A DNA stretch of 64,000 nucleotides from assembly GCA_951828515.1 (NCBI GenBank), contig OX639992.1, positions 1,054,001-1,118,000 of the forward strand. Direction: 5' to 3'. The notes under the pieces were generated by a model. The model made no database searches. It was not told the DNA's origin and saw only the letters and a list, made by a program, of their open reading frames with translations. The DNA comes from an uncultured Poribacteria bacterium. Lineage in GTDB: Bacteria; Poribacteria; WGA-4E; WGA-3G. The position numbers and the translations under genes were made by a program. Positions 43,958 to 52,802 of the stretch are shown here, piece after piece; the first letter of the stretch is position 1; each line of letters opens with the position of its first letter.

Positions 43958-44716
43958 TTACGATTCGGACAAAAATTTGTGGAGATGCGTTTTAACCAAA
44001 TTGTCCTGCGGTTGATACCCCAATACCTCAACAGCGCCGCTTATGTCGAGATAACTCTGCTGATACCCATCAGAATTTGCTGACCGTCCGTACGTAATCA
44101 GATATTTGACCGGTCCTTCGTAATCTACAGCCAACCCAAAGAGTTGCACACAATCTCGTGGTGTCAGCAACGTGCTACAGTGCCGTATCCCGCTCGGTTC
44201 GTACGTGCCGCTGAAAGTCCCGATGCGGAAGCTAATGAATCGCATATCGTGTGCATCAACGAGATACCGTCCCGCGATCTCTGCCATTCCCTTCATTGCA
44301 CCATACCAGCTATCGGGACGAAATTGGTCGCCTGTTGAGAACCGAGGTGGAGAATTCAGTCGCTCATTCCATCCTGAAACATGATTTGTGCTCGCATATA
44401 CAATCTTCTGAACACCACCCTCTCGTGCGGCTTCAAATAGATTCATCGACGCGCCGATGTCGCTGACTTCACCACTCACCTTTCCAAGCGAATCTTGGCG
44501 TATATACGCCAGATGCACCAACACGTCTTGATCGTGACACAATTCTTGCATCGCCGCGTAGTCCCGAATATCTGCCTGCACCACGCGCGAATTTGCCCCT
44601 GTGATCGGATTAATATCCATCAACGTCAACGTGTAGATATCCTGTTTTTCCCATGCTTGCCAGAGCGCGGTGCCGACTGTGCCAGCCGCACCCGTAATAA
44701 GTACCCGTTGTTTCAT
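43958..44716 (-). CDS. NAD-dependent epimerase/dehydratase, uronate-dehydrogenase-like
   Basis: 252 residues, short-chain-dehydrogenase fold. GAAGTVGTALW at residues 8-18 is the NAD-binding motif. The YxxxK catalytic pair is in YGAMKGMAE, and the substrate loop YASTNHVSGW matches uronate dehydrogenases (SSNH). It probably oxidises galacturonate or glucuronate to an aldaro-lactone, but close homologues have mixed substrates. The start codon follows directly on the repeat-derived leader at 44717-44736. It precedes trmB by 12 bp. Confidence 0.8.
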   Translation of the reverse strand: MKQRVLITGAAGTVGTALWQAWEKQDIYTLTLMDINPITGANSRVVQADIRDYAAMQELCHDQDVLVHLAYIRQDSLGKVSGEVSDIGASMNLFEAAREGGVQKIVYASTNHVSGWNERLNSPPRFSTGDQFRPDSWYGAMKGMAEIAGRYLVDAHDMRFISFRIGTFSGTYEPSGIRHCSTLLTPRDCVQLFGLAVDYEGPVKYLITYGRSANSDGYQQSYLDISGAVEVLGYQPQDNLVKTHLHKFLSES

Positions 44717-44736
44717 TTTTTAATTATTCCTTGCGG
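44717..44736 (-). repeat. Repeat-derived leader 20-mer (copy 2) at the SDR start
   Basis: On the minus strand CCGCAAGGAATAATTAAAAA ends right at the ATG of the SDR gene. Its AAGG lies about 12 nt from the start. The following 80 bp also resemble 48890-48960. Confidence 0.65.
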
Positions 44737-44857
44737 TTCGGTCAGGTGGGTTTCAAATTTGACAGGTTTCCTTTCCGTATATCCGCTCTCCATTCCATTA
44801 CGAGCTACGCGTTTTGTTCTATAGAGAAAGGAGACCTGCATGAATACGAACTTTCCA

Positions 44858-47584
44858 TCAGAACGACACGCCGTTTTCAGATTCCAATGCCGCCATAATA
44901 TCAGCGTGCACCGCTGTCGGATCCGCCACCGGTTGTACGTAGAACCGGTCAATCGCCTGGCCACCTAAGCCTGAACACTTACACATCTCAACGTTCAATC
45001 CGAGTTGTGCTAAGATACCGCTGAAGTAGTGGAGGAATCCGACTTTTTCTTCACCGACGACGACAATTTCTGAATAGTTCCGAGCCGTCTCGACACTCAC
45101 ATCGTCAACTTGCCAAGTTTCAGTGAGATTGACGTAATGTCTCTCAAAAACCTGTTCAAGTGTCACCTCCTCTGCAAGGAGGCTACGGATGTCAAAATCG
45201 AGATCCCGTTTGAGCTCCTCATCGAGGGGCATCGGTTCGCCTCGATGATGCGGCGGCTGATGGACAAGCCGATAGATTTCAAGTTCAATGTTGGTATCCT
45301 GTTTCGTGTAAACGCGCGCGTCGCGGACATCTATACCGTTAGCAAAAAAGAGACCACTCACCGTGTGTAACTTTCCAATGCGGCTCGGACTACAGAGATG
45401 CAGTTCAGTAAAACCGGGTCGATCGACAAATTGAATAATCCCTGTGCTTGGTGTTGCTACTGTTTCTGTAGACGCAGTTTCGGCTTGCGCTGTCATTTGT
45501 ATGTGCATGGCGATCTCTTCAGGAGAGACACTGATACGGTAGGAAACCGGCATGTGGTGAAGAAATTGTTGGAACTCTTCAACAGGTGCGAAAGCACCCC
45601 ACTGTGTTTCTTCCTGTCCAACAAAGCGGGTCCGAGATACCTCGTACAAACTCTTCAAATTGTGTTTAACAACATGACTGAAGTTCTGTGAACCGTTCGC
45701 TTTGGAATCGCAGTAAGTGAGTAGATACAGAGCCGTCAAACGCTCTAACGAGTTAACCTTCTTACAAAATTCGGAGATTGTGCTTTCATCCCAATGATGA
45801 TAGCGTGCCAAATCTATCATTGCCAGGTGTTCTCGAATGAGAAAGCAAATATCATCCGTCTGTTGTGAGTTGAACCCAAATTCAGGCGCGATGTGTTCTG
45901 CTTTTTCTGCACCGGTCACCGGATGCTTTGGATCCGGTTTATCTATGTCGTGAAGGAAAAGTGCCATATAAAGTGGCGCAGAATCTGAAAGTGAGCGAAA
46001 CGCCGTGTTGAGATCCTCTAATTCAGAGGTCGGAGATGGCGATATGGGCGAACCGAAACCGCCGCCACCACCACCAAATGGACTACTCGGTTCCGTTCGG
46101 CGAATTGCATCGAGATGCCCAATCGCAACGAGTGTATGTTTCCCCACTGTATACGGATCAAGGCTTCGCTCGCTCCGGGTCATCATCGCCTTTTCAAAAA
46201 GTTCCCCACCTTTACCGAGATGCGATAGGATATTGAGCCGGTGTAGGCGTGTTAGGGTCTTTTCTACATCCCCCGGTATATTTATCAATTCTGCCATTCG
46301 GTTCCGGAAAGAAGCCCAATCAAACGCGTGAACATACCGAGATATGAATGTAGAAAGGGACGCGTCGATTTCGAAGTCGTACTGCTGGAAATAGGTAAAT
46401 AGCGTAAAAAGCTCATTGGCATCAAGTTCACCAAAGTTATTATCGATGCAATACAGAATTTCTGTCCGCACCGCAAGCACATCCGAGATAGGGATACCAT
46501 TCGCCAACATCTTCCGAATCAGAAGTTCCGCTTTGAAATGCAGATATTTTGCCATCGCATAATACTCAGCCATGAACTCATAACGTCCCTCATCGGTTTC
46601 ATCTAAGAAACCGAGGACCTGAGCGATCCGTGTTTGAAGCACATCATCTTTCTCGGGATGATAGCTGAGGTCATCATGCGGTGCATCGGCGAGAACATGG
46701 AGAAGATTCCGTACCTTGAACATAAAATCAAGGGACGGAATGAGTTGTCCCTCATCGTAGCGTTCATAGAGCTCAGGGATTGAAGTGAAATCTCGGAGAC
46801 CGCATATCCAAAGTGCATACTGGAGTGTACGGAGTCCACCCCTTCCTGTTTTCACATTCGGTTGATTGAGATAAATTGTATCCTCAGACGCTTCAAAAGA
46901 ATCTGCTTTTGATTTCAGCAGATCCAACACAAGCGAAATATCCGATTTTCCAGAGTGTATCTCTTTCCGAAAATCCTCGGTCAACGACACATCCCCAGCG
47001 ATAAACCGCATATCGATCAACGCAGTCATATCCTGATAGTTCCATTGGGTTATATCCGTCAAAGGACGATAGATAAAACTGAACTCAAACCCCGGAATCA
47101 CGGCGTGGAGACTGTCGAAAAAATCATAAAACCATCGGATAAGTTCAAGGGTGCTCTCATCGTAAATATCCTCTAAGTCCACAGAGGACGTGTAAATAAC
47201 GTCCACGTCCGAAAAATAGCAAAGTTCATTTCTGCCGTAACTGCCGACGCCATAGAGGGCGACATCCGGTCTCCATGCCTCAAATTCTGCTTCTAAGTCG
47301 TCTGCCTTAAAGTCTGGAAGTAGCTTCAACACCTCGATCTGCTTTTGGTATTCGTCCCGAATTTGAAAAGAGGATACCTCGTAAACCTTCTGAATAACTG
47401 CATCCCACATCTCCGCGTGAACCTTGCAAGCCGCAAACCCATTTTCGCCTTTCAAGATACGGGCTTTTAATTGTTCCCGCTCCTCTTGAATGAAAGCAGT
47501 TAACTGTTTCTGCAAGTCTTCAAAAGGCGCATTCAAGTCTGGTACATAGCGATTGAGTCGTTTTTTGATCTGTCCGGTTTCCAT
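44858..47584 (-). CDS. glnD: GlnD-type bifunctional uridylyltransferase/uridylyl-removing enzyme
   Basis: 908 residues, the size of GlnD. The nucleotidyltransferase motif GSYGRNELCYFSDVDVIY (near residue 115) is followed by a helical middle part, an HD domain (GKHTLVAIGHLDAI, LFLHDIDKP) and two C-terminal ACT domains (RPGFTELHLCSPSRIGKLHTVSGLFF and NYSEIVVVGEEKVGFLHYFSG). GlnD senses glutamine and modifies PII. A Gly/Ser/Pro-rich insertion (SPFGGGGGGFGSPISPSPTS) interrupts the HD region near residue 505. No glnB is in the window. Confidence 0.9.
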   Translation of the reverse strand: METGQIKKRLNRYVPDLNAPFEDLQKQLTAFIQEEREQLKARILKGENGFAACKVHAEMWDAVIQKVYEVSSFQIRDEYQKQIEVLKLLPDFKADDLEAEFEAWRPDVALYGVGSYGRNELCYFSDVDVIYTSSVDLEDIYDESTLELIRWFYDFFDSLHAVIPGFEFSFIYRPLTDITQWNYQDMTALIDMRFIAGDVSLTEDFRKEIHSGKSDISLVLDLLKSKADSFEASEDTIYLNQPNVKTGRGGLRTLQYALWICGLRDFTSIPELYERYDEGQLIPSLDFMFKVRNLLHVLADAPHDDLSYHPEKDDVLQTRIAQVLGFLDETDEGRYEFMAEYYAMAKYLHFKAELLIRKMLANGIPISDVLAVRTEILYCIDNNFGELDANELFTLFTYFQQYDFEIDASLSTFISRYVHAFDWASFRNRMAELINIPGDVEKTLTRLHRLNILSHLGKGGELFEKAMMTRSERSLDPYTVGKHTLVAIGHLDAIRRTEPSSPFGGGGGGFGSPISPSPTSELEDLNTAFRSLSDSAPLYMALFLHDIDKPDPKHPVTGAEKAEHIAPEFGFNSQQTDDICFLIREHLAMIDLARYHHWDESTISEFCKKVNSLERLTALYLLTYCDSKANGSQNFSHVVKHNLKSLYEVSRTRFVGQEETQWGAFAPVEEFQQFLHHMPVSYRISVSPEEIAMHIQMTAQAETASTETVATPSTGIIQFVDRPGFTELHLCSPSRIGKLHTVSGLFFANGIDVRDARVYTKQDTNIELEIYRLVHQPPHHRGEPMPLDEELKRDLDFDIRSLLAEEVTLEQVFERHYVNLTETWQVDDVSVETARNYSEIVVVGEEKVGFLHYFSGILAQLGLNVEMCKCSGLGGQAIDRFYVQPVADPTAVHADIMAALESENGVSF

Positions 47585-47761
47585 TTTCCTCGCACCTCCA
47601 ATGTATCAGAGCAATCCAATTGTTGCAGAGTCCTCTTGAAATCACCGAGTGAATATAAATTCTCAATATGCCTAATTATACGCCAAACACCGAAAAAAAA
47701 CAAGCGCGTTTTTGGTATTACCTTTTCTCACGAGGGCACTTCCCGATTGTCGGTTTTTTCC

Positions 47762-47790
47762 TTGACACACTTTTTGAGTGTTGATAGCAT
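47762..47790 (+). promoter_or_regulatory. Promoter of the first Gfo/Idh/MocA gene
   Basis: TTGACA (47762-47767) and TAGCAT (47785-47790) with 17 bp between them. The gene starts at 47812 with AGGGAG in front of the ATG. Confidence 0.6.
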
Positions 47791-47811
47791 ACGCGATCAG
47801 GGAGCCTAAAA

Positions 47812-48876
47812 ATGAATGACATCAAATATCGTGTAGCCATCATCGGATGTGGACGGATGGGGCAAAACTACGCGGAAGCATACACCACTTATCCCGACAC
47901 AGAAATCGTCGCAATCGCCGATGCCAATGTGCAACGGCGAGATGTTCTCGGTGCCCGTTTTGACGTTTCAGCTCTTTATCCAGATGTGGAAGCGTTATTA
48001 CGGGACATTGTGCCTGACATCGCAGTGGTCGTCACACCCACGAAATACATGAAAGATGTGGTGATCGCGTGTGCTGAAGCTGGAGTCAAAGGGATCTCCA
48101 CTGAGAAACCGATTGCCGCGTGTCTACAAGATGCCGATGCAATGGTTGAAATATGTACTGCGCGCGGTGTCGTCTTCGCTGGAGGTAACCTGCAGCGGGC
48201 AATGAATGAAGTCCAAGAAGCGGCATCTCGGCTACACAATGGCGAATTAGGCGAAATCAGAGGCGCGAGTGTTCACGGGTTCGGTGGTGAAATCTCTGGT
48301 GGCGGATGCCAACACATCTCCGTACTCCGTCTGTTCACCAATGCTGAGGTTGAGGAGGTAGTCGCATGGGGAACCCCGCCTGAAGCATTAGAAGCAGAAA
48401 CCGATGAAGGTTTAATCATCAACGGACGCTTTCAGCTTACAAATAAGTTGGAATGTAGTGTTTTCGGAACCCCCACATCTTGCCGAGGTGTGGATGTTTG
48501 GACGGATGAATGCCTCGTCCGATGGGATTGGAATCCACCTGAAATTTTCAAGGGGTACGACCCGCACGGCAATCGCGCCCGCATTGACCCCAACTACAGT
48601 CCGTATCCGTGGAGTGAATTCAGTTACCTCACAGGCTCCATTCGCTCCTTCTTAGCGGCTGTTGATGGTAAAGGACACCCGTGGATTACAGGCACGGATC
48701 TCCGACAAGCGTTGGAGGTTGCGATCGCCGCAAAACTTTCTGCAACTCGAAACAGCACCCCCATCAAACTTCCGCTTGAGGACAGATCTTTGACGCTGTA
48801 TCCACGTCCGTATCGGTGGATCGGAGGGGATGCAACTGGCAAACCTCAGAGTGTCACGGAAGCGACAGGTTTTTAA
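47812..48876 (+). CDS. Gfo/Idh/MocA-family oxidoreductase
   Basis: 354 residues. The Rossmann motif IIGCGRMGQNYAEAY (residues 10-24) is followed by the family EKP motif in GISTEKPIAACLQDAD, whose Lys is catalytic, and GGNLQRAMNEVQEA near residue 125. The C-terminal sheet domain is complete. These enzymes oxidise or reduce sugars and inositols with NAD(P). The substrate is not recognisable. It has its own promoter. The stop codon falls within a repeat of the CCGCAAGG type. Confidence 0.88.
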   Translation: MNDIKYRVAIIGCGRMGQNYAEAYTTYPDTEIVAIADANVQRRDVLGARFDVSALYPDVEALLRDIVPDIAVVVTPTKYMKDVVIACAEAGVKGISTEKPIAACLQDADAMVEICTARGVVFAGGNLQRAMNEVQEAASRLHNGELGEIRGASVHGFGGEISGGGCQHISVLRLFTNAEVEEVVAWGTPPEALEAETDEGLIINGRFQLTNKLECSVFGTPTSCRGVDVWTDECLVRWDWNPPEIFKGYDPHGNRARIDPNYSPYPWSEFSYLTGSIRSFLAAVDGKGHPWITGTDLRQALEVAIAAKLSATRNSTPIKLPLEDRSLTLYPRPYRWIGGDATGKPQSVTEATGF

Positions 48877-48889
48877 TTATTCCTTGCGG
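48870..48889 (-). repeat. Repeat-derived leader 20-mer (copy 3), inverted
   Basis: TTTTTAATTATTCCTTGCGG, identical to 44717-44736, overlapping the stop of the Gfo/Idh gene. On the plus strand nothing starts here, so this copy has no leader role. About 80 bp of flanking sequence resembles the region upstream of the SDR gene. Confidence 0.6.
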
Positions 48890-49110
48890 AGTCATGAAGG
48901 GCATTTGAACTGTTGCGTGTGTTCCCTCTATCCGTCCTCCATTACATTACGGACTACTATCGTATCAATGTTGAGTTTGAGGGTAGGTTCGTAGTCGTGC
49001 GATTCATCGCACGTTCCAAACGGGCAATTATGAAAGGTTTCTTTAATTGTAGGGGCAGGTCTTGTGCCTGCCCAAAACACTTACTTCTATAAAAAAGGGA
49101 GGGACCACCA

Positions 49111-49899
49111 ATGAACGAAGATCAAAAATACCTATTCGATTTGACTGGATACCTCATCATCGAGAACGCTTTGACGGTAGATGAAGTCGCCGAGTGCAAT
49201 GCTGCCATCGATCATCACATTGAAGGACTTAGGGAACGCGATACCTCTCTGGCAGGCGGCTCGACAGCACTCTCTGGCACCGCACACCGGATGGATATGG
49301 GTGGCATGCTCGCTTGGGAGAAACCTTGGTGTGAACCGTTCCGAAATTTGCTCGTCCATCCCGAAGTTAAGCCCTGCCTCGAAGAGATTTTAGGCAAACA
49401 ATATCGACTCGATCACGGTCCGGGATTAATCGCTATGGAAAAAGACACGGAAGGTGGCACTTTGCACGGTGGTGGGATTGAGCGTCCCAATTTCTCCGAA
49501 GCCTACTTCTTCAAATATGGACGCATCTATACAGGTTTGACTGTCATTGAATACATGCTCGCTGACGAGGGACCCGGCGATGGAGGCTTAGCCATCATAC
49601 CCGGAAGCCACAAGGCAAATCTTCCCTGTCCGAGCAGTATGAAACGGTATGAGCAATATCAAAATCAGGTGCTTGAAGTCAATGCGAAGGCAGGCGATGC
49701 TGTGATTTTTACCGAAACCTTGACACACGGCACGCTCCCGTGGACAGGCAGCCATCAGCGACGCGCACTGCTCTATAAATTCAGTCCTGGATTCCAGTCT
49801 TATGGCATCGGAGCACATCAGATTACGTATCCCGATTACATTGAGGATATGTCCCCTGATCAGCGAGAAGTCATGGAAGCACCCCATATCCGACACTAA
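49111..49899 (+). CDS. Phytanoyl-CoA dioxygenase (PhyH) family protein with an HxG metal motif
   Basis: 262 residues. The PhyH jelly-roll reads DLTGYLIIENALTVDEV at the start, GGLAIIPGSHKAN in the middle and AGDAVIFTETLTHGTLPWTGSHQRRALLYKF at the end. The likely metal ligands are His119 and His206, 87 residues apart, but position 121 is Gly instead of the usual Asp/Glu (LHGG). Arg217 or Arg218 would bind 2-oxoglutarate. A missing carboxylate is the hallmark of iron halogenases such as SyrB2, but LHGG is also found in many environmental PhyH proteins. The ATG follows AGGGAGGGACCACCA. Confidence 0.85.
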   Translation: MNEDQKYLFDLTGYLIIENALTVDEVAECNAAIDHHIEGLRERDTSLAGGSTALSGTAHRMDMGGMLAWEKPWCEPFRNLLVHPEVKPCLEEILGKQYRLDHGPGLIAMEKDTEGGTLHGGGIERPNFSEAYFFKYGRIYTGLTVIEYMLADEGPGDGGLAIIPGSHKANLPCPSSMKRYEQYQNQVLEVNAKAGDAVIFTETLTHGTLPWTGSHQRRALLYKFSPGFQSYGIGAHQITYPDYIEDMSPDQREVMEAPHIRH

Positions 49900-50034
49900 G
49901 GAAAAAGGCAGTTAGCAATCGGTATTACGGTTGGAAGATAAGAAGGGAAGGCTGGAAGAGAAGAGTGGAAGAATGGGTTCCCCTTTCAATCTTCCACTTT
50001 TCCAACCTTCCGGGTTTCTTTTATTCTCTCTTGT

Positions 50035-50068
50035 AACTGAGAACCGATAACTGATGACTGAGAACCAT
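50035..50068. repeat. 7-bp-period repeat tract upstream of a Gfo/Idh gene
   Basis: AACTGAG, AACCGAT, AACTGAT, GACTGAG, AACC in register, ending 16 bp before the start at 50084. Confidence 0.65.
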
Positions 50069-50083
50069 TTGAAGGAGAAAATG

Positions 50084-51031
50084 ATGTCGAAACTACGAGT
50101 TGCTGTCATCGGCTGCGGCGGCAGGGGCCGCGGTCACATGAAAATCCTTTCGGAATTTGACGATACGGACCTCGTTGCCGTTTGTGATCCAATCGAAGCC
50201 GCACGCGACAACGCCGCCGATATGTTCAACGTCTCAGCACGGTACGAAAGCATTGAGGCGTTGTTAGACAACGAAACCTTAGACGCTATTTTTGTTGCGA
50301 CACCCGCACATCTCAATGGCGAGGCGGCACTCCCCTGTTTTGAGCGCGGTGTTCATACCCTTTTGGAGAAACCGCCGGGTATGAGTGTCGCAGAAACAGT
50401 CGCTTTACGGACTGCGGCAGAACGGACAGGTGCGAAAGGGATGGTGGGCTGGAACCGCCGTTTTCACCCGATCATCGTCGAAGCGAAACGCCAAGTTACC
50501 GCACGCGGTCCTGTAACACAGATCGTTGGCGAATTCCACAAGAGCATCACCCGATTGGCACAAGGCAACAGATTTCCAGAACACTTGATGGACAACATGT
50601 TCTTGGAGACACCGATTCATGCCCTTGATGCGATCCGCGCTATTGCAGAAGCGGATGTCCAAGAAGTCCATAGTGTCGTCCAGCGGACAATCTCAGATTA
50701 CAAAGATGTCCACGCCGCACTTATTCTGTTTGATAACGGGTGTGTTGCCCAGCATATCGCAAATTACACGACGGACGCGCGCCTTGAACGCTATGAGATT
50801 CACGGTAGAGACATCTCTGCTTATCTCGAAGGGGTCTCCCGCGGAACCGTTTTCTGCGATGGCACGCAACACGATATTACCGAAGCAGGTACCGGCGGTA
50901 CTGTGGAGCAGAACAGGTATTTCTTGGATTGTGTTAAATCCGATACGCCGGTTTCGTTCCCTGCCGCGAATCTTGACGAGGCTGTTAAAACCATGGAACT
51001 CGCCGAAGCAATCCTTGGCGGATTGCGCTGA
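50084..51031 (+). CDS. Gfo/Idh/MocA-family oxidoreductase
   Basis: 315 residues from ATG 50084; GAAGGAG lies six bases upstream, a better spacing than for the ATG at 50081. The Rossmann motif AVIGCGGRGRGHMKIL is followed by LLEKPPGMSVAET (catalytic Lys in EKP) and GWNRRFHPIIVEAKR. The C-terminal domain ends LAEAILGGLR. It heads a three-gene set with two PhyH genes, separated only by a 90-bp repeat region, so the oxidoreductase and oxygenases probably act in the same catabolic route. Confidence 0.88.
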   Translation: MSKLRVAVIGCGGRGRGHMKILSEFDDTDLVAVCDPIEAARDNAADMFNVSARYESIEALLDNETLDAIFVATPAHLNGEAALPCFERGVHTLLEKPPGMSVAETVALRTAAERTGAKGMVGWNRRFHPIIVEAKRQVTARGPVTQIVGEFHKSITRLAQGNRFPEHLMDNMFLETPIHALDAIRAIAEADVQEVHSVVQRTISDYKDVHAALILFDNGCVAQHIANYTTDARLERYEIHGRDISAYLEGVSRGTVFCDGTQHDITEAGTGGTVEQNRYFLDCVKSDTPVSFPAANLDEAVKTMELAEAILGGLR

Positions 51032-51032
51032 G

Positions 51033-51108
51033 GTAGTAGGCACTCTCCGTGTGCCGTAAACAGACGACTTCTGCGAAGTAGTAGGCACTCTCCGTGTGCC
51101 GTAAACAG
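51033..51108. repeat. Two direct 31-bp hairpin repeats
   Basis: 51033-51063 and 51078-51108 are identical 31-bp copies; each begins GTAGTAGGCAC and contains a GGCAC/GTGCC stem. They fill the gap between the Gfo/Idh gene and the first PhyH gene. Confidence 0.7.
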
Positions 51109-51121
51109 TAAAGGGAAAACG

Positions 51122-51946
51122 ATGGCAACATTAGACGAACACTTTGAAGCCTATAAAACTGAGGGTTTCACGATCTTTGAGAAGGTTTTTGACGAACCCC
51201 AGATGCAAAATTGGCGGGAGAAGCACCAAGAACTCTCCGCAGCCAACGACGGGCAAATGTGGTTCGGAAATACGCTTGAATTGGCACCCGAACTGATGTG
51301 GCCCGCTGTCTCACATCCGACAATCCTTGAATTTATAGAAAAGGTGATGGGTCCCTTTGTGCAATTAGACAACCTCACACTCGCCGCGTTTGCGTCAATT
51401 GAGAAGGAGAAAGCAGAAGGCAGAGTTTCTGGCTGGCACCGCGATCGTTGGGCACACGTTCCATACACCGATGCCTATCATCGCCCAAACGCCATCAACG
51501 CTATATCTTATTTGCAGGACTTAACGCATGAATACGGACCCCTCCGTGTCATTGTCGGTTCGCATCGAAAACCGATCACCATGGAAGATTCACAACGGAG
51601 TGTCCCGCATCCCGACGAAACACTTGTCCACATGAAAGCCGGTGATGTTGTTATCACGCATAACGGGCTTATTCACTCCGGTACACCGAATACTTCTGGA
51701 AACTTACGCTATTTCTTCAGCATCTATTATAACCTGACGTGGCTGAAGTACACCGATCATCACACGGGTCCGCATACCCAAAAGTTGTTGGAAACTGCGA
51801 AAGCCACGAATAACCATCAGCACATGCGGCTTCTTGGTGTAGACGATCAACTCCAACCCCGATGCAATTCCGGTTTCCTCCGCTCCGACGAAGAACGTTG
51901 GGAAGAGTGGGCAACTGCTGACCGAGATGCAATTAAGGAGGTATAA
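51122..51946 (+). CDS. Phytanoyl-CoA dioxygenase (PhyH) family protein
   Basis: 274 residues. It has the canonical metal set: HxD in SGWHRDRWAHVP, a distal His in THNGLIHSGTPNTSG, and Arg in NLRYFFSIYY for 2-oxoglutarate. It begins FEAYKTEGFTIFEKVFDEPQMQNW. The product is a non-heme Fe(II)/2-oxoglutarate oxygenase that probably hydroxylates a small organic substrate. It is followed after 3 bp by another PhyH gene, so the two are translated from one message. Confidence 0.88.
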   Translation: MATLDEHFEAYKTEGFTIFEKVFDEPQMQNWREKHQELSAANDGQMWFGNTLELAPELMWPAVSHPTILEFIEKVMGPFVQLDNLTLAAFASIEKEKAEGRVSGWHRDRWAHVPYTDAYHRPNAINAISYLQDLTHEYGPLRVIVGSHRKPITMEDSQRSVPHPDETLVHMKAGDVVITHNGLIHSGTPNTSGNLRYFFSIYYNLTWLKYTDHHTGPHTQKLLETAKATNNHQHMRLLGVDDQLQPRCNSGFLRSDEERWEEWATADRDAIKEV

Positions 51947-51949
51947 CCG

Positions 51950-52696
51950 ATGGCAAATCCAAGTGTAGTGCCACCAACACTCAACGTTGAACTGGATCAC
52001 CAACTGCAACAGGAAGTCAATTTCTTTCTCAATTGGGGCTATCTCGTTGTTGACAACGCCGCAACGCCGGAGCAGATTGAATCCCTAAGAGAGGCACTCG
52101 ATGAAAGTTACGAGCGTAACGATAAGAGTCAATTCATTGGTGAACTGTTGGAGGAGGACGATCGGTTCGCATTCCTGTTAGACAACCCACCCGTCCTAAA
52201 GCGGATGGAAGCGATATTAGGCACCTGTGTGCAGCTCCACAGTGCGACAGCACGTATTACCGAACCCGGAACGCCAGATCAGCATTGGCATCGGGATGGT
52301 CCCTGGCCCGTCGCCCCAAACGGAACACCTTACGGAAGTCTCCCCGCACAGATTAACTGTGGTTATTATCTCGACGAAGTTACCGATGAAAACGGTCCCA
52401 CGGTTATCCAACCCGGCAGCCATAGAGCACCTTTCCGTCCACCGCCTACTCCTGTTGAATTGCCCGATGAAAAACGGGTACTCGTATCCCCCGGACAAGC
52501 GGTTATGTTCGACGGATGGACATGGCATCGGGGTGCCGCTAACAATTCGGCACAATGTCGACGCGTCTGCCTGATGTGCTACCAGAACGCGTGGATGAAA
52601 TCTCGTGAACCCTTCGATGGTCCTCGCGTCACGAAACTCCGAGAAGAGGGCACACCGCAACAGCAGCTTTTACTCGGCGCAATCCCAAAATGGTAA
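51950..52696 (+). CDS. Phytanoyl-CoA dioxygenase (PhyH) family protein
   Basis: 248 residues. HxD is in QHWHRDGPWPVA, the distal His in GWTWHRGAANNS, and the Arg in QCRRVCLMCYQ. The N-terminus FFLNWGYLVVDNAATPEQIESLREALDESY is typical. It starts 3 bp after the previous PhyH gene with AAGGAGG overlapping the end of that gene. The pair and the oxidoreductase at 50084 form one likely operon. A MITE-like repeat follows directly after the stop. Confidence 0.88.
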   Translation: MANPSVVPPTLNVELDHQLQQEVNFFLNWGYLVVDNAATPEQIESLREALDESYERNDKSQFIGELLEEDDRFAFLLDNPPVLKRMEAILGTCVQLHSATARITEPGTPDQHWHRDGPWPVAPNGTPYGSLPAQINCGYYLDEVTDENGPTVIQPGSHRAPFRPPPTPVELPDEKRVLVSPGQAVMFDGWTWHRGAANNSAQCRRVCLMCYQNAWMKSREPFDGPRVTKLREEGTPQQQLLLGAIPKW

Positions 52697-52698
52697 TA

Positions 52699-52802
52699 TA
52701 TGGTAAACCAGAAAAATAAGCAGACATTCTCGCCTCCCCGGGTAGGCGAGGTTTCTAACCTCGCCGGTCCAGAGTGTACAATTAATTCTAAAGTTTACCA
52801 TA
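52699..52802. repeat. MITE-like element, copy B
   Basis: 104 bp with perfect 10-bp terminal inverted repeats, TATGGTAAAC and GTTTACCATA. The hairpin GGCGAGGTT/AACCTCGCC lies at 52745-52765, followed by GAGTGTA and TAATTCT. It is the clearest copy. Confidence 0.75.
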
